DNA of 64,000 bases, from contig NMRA01000705.1 of the NCBI GenBank assembly GCA_002633005.1, positions 111,084-175,083 of the forward strand, in the 5' to 3' direction. The DNA is from Phoronis australis. Lineage: Eukaryota > Phoronida > Phoronidae. This document shows positions 35,201-47,200 of the stretch, piece by piece. A model generated the notes under the pieces. That model did not search any database. It was not told where the DNA came from and saw only the letters and a list, made by a program, of their open reading frames with translations. Position numbers and translations under genes: made by a program. Position 1 is the first letter of the stretch. Every line of letters starts with the position of its first letter.

Positions 35201-38200
35201 TCGTGCACAGTTGTCTTCTTTTCTTTATCAAGATTTATGCTGAAATTTCACCATCTTCACAGTGAACTGTCACTTTATTTGACAAACTTCTTAATAGTCT
35301 TAGTACTTGTGAAAGCATATCATGTGTTATAAACTAATGCTGGCCACGTTTCAATTAAATTTTAATCTGTCCATACCTATCTTAAAATAATCCCGACCAT
35401 AGTCTTCTTGTACTGTCGTATCGCACTCATCGTACCAGTCTGTAAGCACATCTGTTCTCACATTGTCTGTGATGTCTGAAATATATTGTATGCTACATGG
35501 TTGTGTTGAAGTCAAATAATTGTACTCGTTTCCCTTTATGTTGTTGAAGATGGCCTGTCTTAACGAGACATTATCAGTTTATGTTCCTATTTTGGGATTC
35601 TCGTTTGGTGGTATAGTTACACTTCTTGAAGTTTTTGCCTTTGACTAGAGCTATCAAACAATAAAATCTGATTTTATTACAAATTGCTAATTCACGCCTT
35701 TGTCTACCAGACATGTGCTGAAACCAAGGTTTGTAACTTAATGCCAGTTAAATACAATTAATATACCTTTCATTCATCGATTTGTATTTAGTTATGCCAA
35801 CACGGGATTAGACTGAGACTGCAGGGGTTCCAGGTTCAATTTTCTACTGAGGCTGATCTCCAATCTGTTCTCATCGATATGTCCCTTTACTGAGTTTCTA
35901 GTGAATGGCTATTGTTTAGTCTGCAATTTACCTGGCTCCTGAAATTAATCAATTCTCAAGAACTATATTTTTGCCTCACTATATCATGAATGTACTATCC
36001 TTTGTTGAAATGGGACCCTGGTTTTCAGTGTGAAATGAAATATTCTCTTCCATAAGATTTGACATTGAATTAGTTTGAGCTTTTCCCTTTTCTTTAACTT
36101 TTTCATTTATTTGTAGTTATAAAAGTTATACATGGAGTGCTGATTATTCAAGGGGTAGATACTTAAGTCCACTAAGTTCTGTGGAATCCCAAAAAATCCT
36201 TTGTTATACTGTTGAATCTAATGAGCAGATCAAAATTACAGAACAGCATGGCTTGATGGATCAAATCCTGCAGCTGCTCTAGAATGGAAATTTGCAGGCT
36301 GGACAATTTTTTTTTGTGAATTTAGTTTTATTTACTTTCAGCACACCAGGTTTTCTTCAGACAGTGATGTTGACTGTTGACATGTTTAATTTCATAGGGT
36401 GTTGTGGCTACTCATCTGGTTCGAGCACGGAATTTGATTGCAGGCATAAGTTTCATCCTTTGCCATTGTGTTTTGCTTGGCTTGGCCACTGGATTTAATG
36501 TACATACTGCTGCTGCTGCTGCTGCTGCTCAATTTGGTTGTCCAGCCAGAGTATGAATCCTGCTCTATTGTTTCCAGTTCTTGTGATTGAAGCAGATCGA
36601 TACTTACTGGTTTTAAATCCAGCCGGCATGAGTGTAGACACTGATACGCCCCACCTGGACATCTCCAGACGCAGAGTGTGGGCAAACATCTCCACTGCAG
36701 CTTTACTGGCGCTGTAGACGCCCAGTCTCATCATTGGACACGTACCTGGAAAGAAGCTCATCATGTCTTAGAAGCCATTGCAGCAGAACTGGGACCTGTG
36801 TCTCAAAGAGTATTTAGCTTTTTAATTCCCGCTTAAGAATTGGTATGCAGCCCCTTTACCATTTCAGGAAAGTCAGGCTAAGGCTGATAGTCAGAAAATC
36901 CAACTTCAACTCGAAACAACTTCGACAAGCACAAAAGACAAAAAATCAGTTTTAGGTTGTTCGCAGTCAGATTTCTGGCTTTTGGCTAAAGACAAAAGCC
37001 AACGGACACTTCAGGAAACAGGCCCCTGTGTGTTGATACGGATGTGCCACCACACTGGGTGGGGGTATTTTGCCTTCTCTGGTGTCAGTGCTTGAGTGTA
37101 TTTTGGTGATATAATCTCGAGTGAATAAGAGAAAGAAGAGGTGACATTGGATGTTTGATAAGATTTGTTTGGTTTCTGGTTGAGCTTTTTGTAATTTGGT
37201 GCTGCCTTGGATACCCATTGGCCCACCTTTCCCTGATATTGCTCTGGTCAAAATTTTGAGTTTGACACCCCCATAACCATGCGGATGAGAACCCGGGGCA
37301 TCAACTGGCCCAAAACTCAAAAATGTTCCAGGTATCATTGCCAAGCTTTGGACGCTGCACAGTTATAATCAAGTGGTGAATATTTTGATGTGGACAACAT
37401 GCTGTCTGTTACTTAATCAGTAAAATTACTGTTCCTCACTCAATGTGTCATCCACCTGGTGGACACATTTCGTTATTGCTTGTCATGGGTTAATGTGATA
37501 ATAATTAATGAGATTGTGAACATACTTTGTATGTGTTGGTGTACACGGGTATGCTGTACCTGCTTCCTGTCTCTCACCTGCAACACTGGACATGAACACC
37601 AATCGTCCCCCTGACTGCCGTATGAAGGGCAGGAACATCTTGGTCACCCTGACTGTACCCATTACATTCACATCTATCAACTGCTGTATCACTCTCATTG
37701 GCATCATCTCTACGTCTCCAAGGTAAAGGATCCCTGCATTGTTCACCAGTCCCCACAGTCCTAGGTTATATGTCATTAGATTCTCATTGATCGTTAGCAG
37801 AACTAGGTTGCATTTATGCCATTGTATTCTCATGGGTGGTAAACCTTGTAGTTGTTATAAACCTGCCTTCCGTCAAAAATAACCTGATGTAGACAATTTA
37901 ACTGTTATAAAACTGGTCTCAACTTGTCTCTTCTCAGATTAGCACTGATTTCTGGACTTGAGGGAAGTTACTGTACGTTATTGGTCGAGACTGTATAAGC
38001 CCAGTACGTTGCCTTGACTCATCAGGTTACTGTATATTCTTTAAGCATAATCTCAATGAATCACAAACAGCCAGTGCTTTTCAAGGCCAGAAATACTTTC
38101 TGATATTAGTAAGGAGAATGGCATTCAAGCCTAGTTTTAAAGCAGTAAGTTGTTTGTATTTGACAAGTTGCATGGATGGCACCTTGGCCAAATTTTACGG

Positions 38201-41200
38201 GTCTGTCTTACTTAGGAGTCATTGTTTCAAGCAAGGGCAACATGTTTTATGCATTTTCTAAAATTAATTATTATAATTCTCAAAACTGTGACGACTGTAA
38301 GTTATGCAATATAATTTATATAAAACTTTAATTTCAATAGTTGCTGCAAAAGATGTTATAATTGATACTGTGTCTCATTGAATTCAATACTTCGTTATCA
38401 GCATTCTGTTTTGAACAATTTTGTTTCATCGTTGGTTTTCAATTTTAGTACCCACCCTGGCCATCCAGCTCTGTGGCTATAGTGTCCACTGCCTTGTCCA
38501 GTTGGTCTTGCTGTGTTATATCCATTTGTAACACTCGCAGTCGTTCAGAACAGTTCTGTCGTAGTGTCTCCGCCCCTGAACCATCTGACTGGAGACATCC
38601 TGCGAACACTGTGAAGCCACACATGTCCAGCTTGATAGCCAGTGCATGACCTATACCACAGTCACAACCTAACAATAATCAATAGTTTTACATTCAGTAT
38701 ATCAGTATGTGTAAACTAAATGGTTTCACATCTTCAGTATATTAAAAGTTTAAACTAAATGATTCCACACCAGTATACCTATAAGACTACTCAATGGTTT
38801 CACATCAGTAAAAGTATTACATAAATGTAAACTCTGGTTTCACATCAGAATTCTTTGTGTTAACTCAATAATTTCAAATCAAATACATTCTGTTGACTAT
38901 AGGGTTTCACATCAGAATAGCTAAGTTTTATATTCAATAGCTTCACATCAGAATGCATTGTATATATTCAATGATTTCACTTCAAAATACATATTGTGAA
39001 CTTGAAGGTTTCACATTAGACTGCCTTCCTTTAATTCATAGTGGTTCGGCACTGGAGTACTTAATCGTAATTTAATTCTTTCATATTTCAATACTTGACA
39101 TAAACGTCAGTTTTTGACAGTTTACAGTAGATATTCTGACACCACCAGAACTTGTATTGTAAACAGTTTCGCATCAGAATACATGCTGTCCTTCATGTTA
39201 TGTGCTATGTAGATATGGAGTTAACGTATATTGAGAAGTATTTTGCATTTCTACGCACTTACCTGTAATAAGGACTGCCTTTTTGTCAACTGGTAACAGC
39301 TGACGCCGTCGTCTGTAAACCCACAATGCAGACAGCCCACCAAGTGCCATGACCAGGCCAGTGGGAAATTGTTGACCATTTAGAGAGTATAAATGCATGT
39401 GAAATGAAGAAAAATCCTGAAATCACATCAGGCTAAATTAGACGGCCTAAATATCTCAGAAGCCTTGTTGTAACAGACGAGTGAAGTTTCTACAATTTAG
39501 AGCACGATATTGTGAAATGGTGATTTTTTATCAAATTTACCTGCACAACTAAACAGTTTGTATTGTATAGTTGTTTTTTTTAATGTATGTTTACTATTTT
39601 CAGAAACTGGAAAATACAATTTCACCAATTATTTTTGTTCTCATTTGAAGGAACTTTACTGTGTCTAATTGTTGAAGTTAATGAGCCAGGCATTTCATTG
39701 CAGAAGGCAATTCCTACCAGTGTTCTCACTGCAACAGGCGGTATCCCACAGAGAGGCTACTCAGGGATCATATGAGGCACCATGGTAAGATAAAGTACCA
39801 ATTCTCACAACCAGGACAATTTCTGATGGGAGAAAATTATGTAATTTGTTAATAAGCTGTCATGCAGTTTTGTGAATAGCCCGAAAAGAGGCCATAGTAA
39901 CTTAACCATATTGAAAGTTGTGGCCAAAATAGGCCAATGTAATGATTGTGTTTTGTACCTGCTGTCAAGTACATTCCTGTACAGGCTTTACCATTTTGGC
40001 AAAAATTTAAAATGAAAAAATAGTCATCTTACTGACATTTACGATTAATTTTAAAACACGATATAGCAGAATTTTCATCTAAGGCAAACAGGAAGAAAAC
40101 TAGTTACTTCATTGTATGCATGGTTTAGATTGCACTGCTGCCATGAGTTAACACACAATCAAATTTATGCATTTAAAATGGAAAAATGACCAATTTGACG
40201 TTTGTTCAAATTTAAAGAATCTTTACTATTGTTTTTTGAATAACTATCTGAAAGAAGGTAAATTAAAACTTTTCTTATTGAAGTCAATCCTGACATCATT
40301 TGTGTCGGAGGTTATTTACACCAAGTGACCTCTGCAGTTACATTGGCACACTGTAATACACCAACTGTGATTAAGTATATTGAAACTCTGAATTAAGGGG
40401 TTGTAAACCAACCTTGTTTTTGGTTATTTCACTCAAATCATAGATTCTTTTCGCCTCCAATTTCCCCTTACCGATAACCGTGTTATTTGGCTAAAGCACA
40501 TGAAATCCTCTTCCTGTCACTAAACAGATCCTATATTTTGAGTTGTTCAATCTTTGGTCAAGTAATGATCACACTTCCCAATTTAGTACAGATTTTGCGG
40601 GTTTTCAGATTCGTTCCGAGATCTTGAGACTTGGTTTTGGCTACAGAGCGTTATTTAAGAAAGTGGTCTAAAATAAGGTTTAGTATCCTTAGAAATTACC
40701 ATCGATAGGTGAAGCATATCCTGATATATTTTGATTCAAAAATAGTTTAGTATAACTCGCAGAAGCCGAGTTTAACCTGATGAAGATATTCAGTTTCCAA
40801 ATAAGGCAAAATTTAACTTATTTGAAAGGCCAAGTACACGGACTAGAATAACCACACTGCGGAAGTTTTTCTAAGTCAAGCAAAAATTCCAACATATGTG
40901 AGCTTTACCTAAAATACTTTATTTCGGCATTGTTTAGCTGCCAAACAACAAAAATAATTAAACCACTTATGATCATAAGATCATTCCCATGATATTCGTT
41001 GCGATAATAGGATCCAATTTTCATTACCTATAAGAACATGGAAACCAACGTCTCAAGGTATCGTTTCAGAGTTTGTTAGTGCTGGCCAACCCTAAAATTG
41101 TAGATTCAAGATTAGCATGTGTAAGCATGGAATGACTTGAGTTGCCAGCTCATTCGGCAGTGATTCAAGATTGGATAAGCGTGGAAATCGTACAAAATAC

Positions 41201-44200
41201 TGCTAAGAGATATGCTTTACTCACCTGTATGTGGAATGCTACTCCGCCCATAATTAACGCTCTCTTTATAATCCCTTCTCTGATACCCTGCTGAGTAGCA
41301 TTATGTTAACTTCAGGTAGACCTGTGCGTTGGCTTTTGATGAGTATATTCTGAGTCTTTTAAGAACTATCATGTGACATTTGTCATGTTTGACAAAATGC
41401 TAATCTTTAGTATTCTCAGTCATGGTCGAACCATGTAGTAGCTTGCTTATAATTTTTCATTCCTCAATTTCCAAACCAACTGTAGTGTTTTCGATACACA
41501 AATTTTGAACATTATTAGAAGATAATAATGATATTAGTGATATGACAGCTGATAAATTCAATTAATATATTAATAGCTCTTGTGCTTCTCAGTACTTTGT
41601 GTTTTTACAATTTCAAATCACGGCAGTTCAGATGCACCCATGTTTTTGAAGACGTTTAGCTGAACATCTCCCATACACAACCTTGTGTGCTTAACCAGCA
41701 GTTATCTCCCCTGTGCAGCATGCCGTGGCCTTTGTACTCACCTACCAAATATTTCTGTGAACTTTGACATAGGGCACAGAATCCCCCCGTCGGGTAATCA
41801 CTATAAGTGTCCTCATGTGACCCCTGTCCCTCATATGTCCCCTTTTTACTCCAGTGAACCATTACAAGTGCCCCTTGTGTGACATGACATGTCCCTGGCC
41901 ATCAACACTCAAGCTTCACATGCAATACAGACACACAGATGTTAAACCATACGTCTGTGACCAGTGTGGATACAGGTAAGATTTCAAGTATTCCTGTATT
42001 TGAGACGAGCCAGCTGGTGGTGGATGGATCTTGTCTTGTACGTTTTTACCAAAGTATATCCACCATACTTTCCAAATATGAAGACAGACATGTATCACAC
42101 GGAACCATGTTTATTATTTTTATAAGTTCCATTAGTGCGGTACACACTAGTGTGCCAACATAAACATGTCTGCCACGTCGCTAGCTAGGTTATTCGAGCT
42201 TAGTTTGGAACCTTGAATAAGGTACTACAAAAGGTGATTAGTACTACTTAAGGTTGAATAATCTTATACTTTCAAACTTTTATCATAAGGATTATTGATA
42301 CTAGATGAATTCAGTGTCGTACTTGCTGTTAATCTCAAGTAGAAACTGGAAAATAGCAGCTCCACCTTCAGGAAGAATGTTCAGTCGTAAAGTGATAGCG
42401 TACTGAGTTGAACCCAGAGTCACCCTTGTCATGGTTTATAATCTTTATATCAAAAAACAAAACTAAAAACAATTTCAATTCTGTTAGTTCTGTCTTTACA
42501 ATTGATACAAGTTTTTCCCACCTTCGTTTTGAGCTTGATAGATGCAGATAGACATGAGAAAGCCAGATTTTGAACAGGTTGAGAACTGATCTAAATCAAA
42601 GAGGATTTATTGACGTTATTTATGTGTTTTCTATGTATGTGCGACACTTGCATTCATTCCATGGGGTACTCACTTGTATTTACACACTAATTCATGGAGA
42701 AGAGAAGAGTTAGTTACTGTCATTTTTACACTAATTCATGGAGAAGAGATGGTCACAGTGATATTCCTGACCAAGTTTAAACCTTCGCCCTTTTGGTGCA
42801 CCTGATAACGTGCCCTGCTGACTTAGTGTAATTAAATTGGTAACACATGAAATAGAAACCCCAAGGGCAGTCAAAATAAGAAGAGAGTCACGTTTTACCT
42901 GACTGGCTGTAAGTTGACCAGAATTTTGCATTTTGGGAGGAGTTGTGCTTTAAAAGATGGGCTGGGGGGGTGAGAGTGCGCACTGCTGCAATGTACTTGT
43001 GCCTTTTATTTTTTATGCCCTAATGGCACAAAGGCGCAATCCAGGAATATCCCTGTGTTCACTAGTTTTTACACAATATTTTGGAGAAGATAGGTGGTAG
43101 TCATTAGTGTTTACATACAAATTCATGAAAAAGATAAGACATGGTCACTAGTGTTTACGCTCTAGTTCATGGACACTATAAGAGGTAACCACTTGTATTT
43201 ACTTGCTAATTCATGGAGAAGATAAGAGATAGTCACTAGTGTTTACATACTAATTCATGGAGAAGATAAGAGATAGTCACTAGTGTTTACATACTTATTC
43301 ATGAAGAAGATAAGAGATAGTCAGTAGTGTTTACATACTAATTCATGGAGAAGATAAGATATAGTCGCTAGTGTTTACATACTAATTCATGGAGAAGATA
43401 AGAGATAGTCACTAGTGTTTACATACTAATTCATGAAGAAGATAAGAGATAGTCACTAGTGTTTACATACTAATTCATGGAGAAGATAAGAGATAGTCAC
43501 TAGTGTTTACATACTAATTCATGGAGAAGATAAGAGATAGTCACTAGTGTTTACATACTAATTCATGAAGAAGATAAGAGATAGTCAGTAGTGTTTTCAT
43601 ACTAATTCATGGAGAAGTTAAGATATAGTCGCTAGTCTTTACATACTAATTCATGGAGAAGATAAGAGATAGTCACTAGTGTTTACATACTAATTCATGA
43701 AGAAGATAAGAGATAGTCACTAGTGTTTACATACTAATTCATGGAGAAGATAAGAGATAGTCACTAGTGTTTACATACTAATTCATGAAGAAGATGAGAG
43801 ATAGTCACTATCATTTACATATTAATTCATGCAGGAGATATGAGATAGTCAGTTAAAGGGCTTGGCAGTCTGTTTGTAACCCCATTGAGTACCTACCTAT
43901 AGTTTTGATATTAGAGGTCTTATCACCACAGTTATTAATCCTATTACTAGACTTATGGTGTTTGTATTAGGACTGGCATTTGAGCAAAGCTGCAGCTTTC
44001 AAGCACAGTAATCCCTTCAGTTAGTTTAAGCTGAGACCAACAAGAATTGTTTACTGGCAGAAATGTTAAATGAAATTGGTTATGTGCAAACAGGTTTTGT
44101 CTACAAAGAGCACTGCTCATGAATGTTGTAACATTAGTTTTGTATTTTTGATTTGCTATTAGTCACGCATTTCATTCTCGCCTTAAAAATCATGAAACAA

Positions 44201-47200
44201 TCTGATTAATTATTGAACAAACTAGACAAGTCTAAAATTGTTCTTCCTAAAGCACCAATTGGTTTCAACCATCAAAATTATTTAGGGATCACTCGGTATG
44301 AAGCAGACTAATCATGGATGGGTTAGCTAACCCTATCAAAACTGATAGCTGTTGAACTCTCGGTTTCTTGCTAGTGCACTAAATGGTTTGTTTCGGGATT
44401 GAAACTGTTTTCAGTTGTGATGTGGAGAAGTTTGAAACGTGTTTTATGTGATGCGTTGAGTAATTGGTATTATTTTCTACTTACATGTCATGCTTGGATC
44501 AAGGTGTTGTGTCAAAGTTACAAATTATGATTCTGTATGATTGTTTGGTTGTGCGGTTAAAATTGATACTAAAATGAGGAATTGTGTCCTAAACAACATT
44601 GCACAGCAATAATTTTTGCAGCCTCACCAAAGTGTGCAAGCAGTGATTAACATGAGTTTCAGGTAGTGAATTGAAGGTTATTGTTCCTGCAAAACTAGTT
44701 TAGTGCTTTAATGCATAGAATCTATACACATGATTTCACCATTTAGTTGCAAGATGGCAGCTGACTTAACCAAACACCTGGAGAGCCACACGGAAACCAA
44801 GTACAAGTGCAGCGCTGACGGGTGTCAATTTGAGGGAAAGACTTTCCTATCTCTGTCCAAGCACTTCACAGCAGTACACCAAGTGAGTGCAGATATGTCA
44901 AGTTCACTCTTGACCAAAGTTAGAAAGTTACAGCTTTTTAAACTTAGAACAACACATTTCAGTTTCAACCAAAGCTCAAGGTAGCACACTTAAACTACAG
45001 TTTGCGTGCTCAGGTTTTTGAGTTTGCACTATGGAGCCTGTTCCTTTATTTGATAGTCAAACAACACTTCACTTCTCTTTGTTTAAAGTTGGTTATGAAT
45101 GTGAAGGCAGTGTTTGTCCACATGCTTTTCTGGTTGTAGATAGAGAAGCCAATAGTGTACATGTGTGTTATTCTGGTTGTAGAGAGATAGACTACTTGAC
45201 TTTTGTATACATGTGTGTTATTCTGGTTGTAGAGGGATATACTACTTAATGTATACATGTATGTTATTCTGGTTGTAGAGGGATAGACTACTTGTATACA
45301 TGTGTGTTATTCTGGTTGTAGAGAGATAGACCAGTAGTGTACATGTGCCATCTGTGTAAGCGACAGTACTCCCGCGGCACAATACTCACACAACATTTGA
45401 AGAAGAAGCACAACTTCAAGTGGCCATCTGGCCATGTCAGGTTCAGGTAGGCAGCGCTCCTGGGGCTTGGAGTAGTGTAAAGTGATAATTTGACTGTGGT
45501 TAGGATTACATTTGGAGATGTTTTGGTTAAGCATATGGAAAAGGGATAGGGGTTGCCATAATCTTATCAATGTTTTGTAAATTTTGTACAGTTATATTTT
45601 GGTAATTTGAGTATATTCGTTACCTATTTATCATGTAACCATTACAACAATTAAATGTATTAGTTTCATTATTGTCTACTCATATCGCCATGACAACCAT
45701 GTTTTAATCCTCTTTCCAAGTTAGCGTGACCATTTTGCCAATATATACATATGTTCTAGCGTCATATTCAAAGGACTTTCAATTGCTGCCTCACAAATAT
45801 TGAAACAAAGAATCAACACAATCGAGACAGATACTGTCATAATGGATGTATTTTGGTTCAGAATTAAGAACACTTTGAAGGTATCATCTCTTCACAATGT
45901 TGAAAACTCAAAGTGTATGACTTAGGAAGTTGTACAGTACCCAAAACACAAGCCCTTTTAGACCAGCGTGACTGCTACTAGCGACGTGTTCTGAACATGA
46001 ATGTTCTGGAATCTCCCTGTGAGATAATGGTTCGGCAAGCAATTCACGCGTACACTGTGCAGGGCCGAATATGTGTGTAGCACACTGAATTGTGGGTGTG
46101 TGTGGCAGTCCAGTTGGTCCATGATCAACACATTCACAATTGTGCTATTCCGTGTTTGTTTTGTGCAGAGAATTCTTGAATTGACCTTGCCTGGGAATGA
46201 GCTCAATGACATACTTTGCTTATTATGGTAGACTGCGCTTTTAATCCTATTCCAAGTAGTAGACATACAGTCTTATTAAGTTGCAAAAAGTTCTGGAGTG
46301 TATTTTTAAGAAAGTTTTTTGTCAGTCTTCAATAGTTTTGAATGGCTTGTGTCTGTGCAGTGACATCATTAGTACCTTTGTCATGCCAGTAGTTATGTTC
46401 CACTTATTTATTGTAGATACAAACTACATGACGATGGCTTCATGAGACTGCAGACTGTACGATATGAGAGTGTTGACGTTGCTGCCTTTGACTCAGACCA
46501 ACAAACATCTACAGATGCTGCTGGTAAATATCTTGTGTTGACCTTTATAGTGACTGGAATGTAAGTGACTGACTTCACTGAGTATTGATGAGATTCACTG
46601 AGCTCCATCTTTTGAAGTTGTTCGATTGTAATACTGAGCTGTTTTGGCAATTTGTGAGTGAAAGGGGGCCCTCAGCATTTTGTGGGACAGTTTTTAGATT
46701 GTGCATGTTGTCAGAGGCCCTAAAAATACGAGTCAAAACAAGTATGTGTTAGATACCATCTGAAGCTCTGCCTAGAAAATTGTACTATCGTTTGAAACCA
46801 GGAGAACTTGAATTATTTCTTCTGACAAACATAATATTAAAACTACATAAAACTCACCGTTAAAATACTTACTCAAATTAGTTGTTAGTGTGATATCTGT
46901 GTACACTTAGTATGCCGTAATGGTAAAATTTAAAAGTTTTATTCAAGGAATTAGTAACTAAGTTTAGTTTCTCTTGAAATTGCTCTCTGATCTGCTCAAC
47001 TTTGAGGAACACCGTAATTTCACTAAGTGCATGTCTACATACTGCAAATAAGATACCTTTTATTAAACACTCCACAGCCATGTCTGGGGTATCAGTGTTT
47101 AATGTTCACATTAATTTTGTTCATCTGAAGTGAGAGCATCAAAGTGCTGCTGCATTGAAAGGTGTTTGTGAGGGACGTAACTTTTAGTCGTTTATACTGT

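Noticed and set aside
36495-36764. Poly-Gln tract at the end of an SDR reading frame
   Set aside because: The exon ends at a consensus GTAAGT at 36602-36607; the TGC run is intronic.
43060-43850. CRISPR-like array
   Set aside because: Units are directly adjacent with no unique spacers, in a eukaryotic intron; it is a minisatellite.
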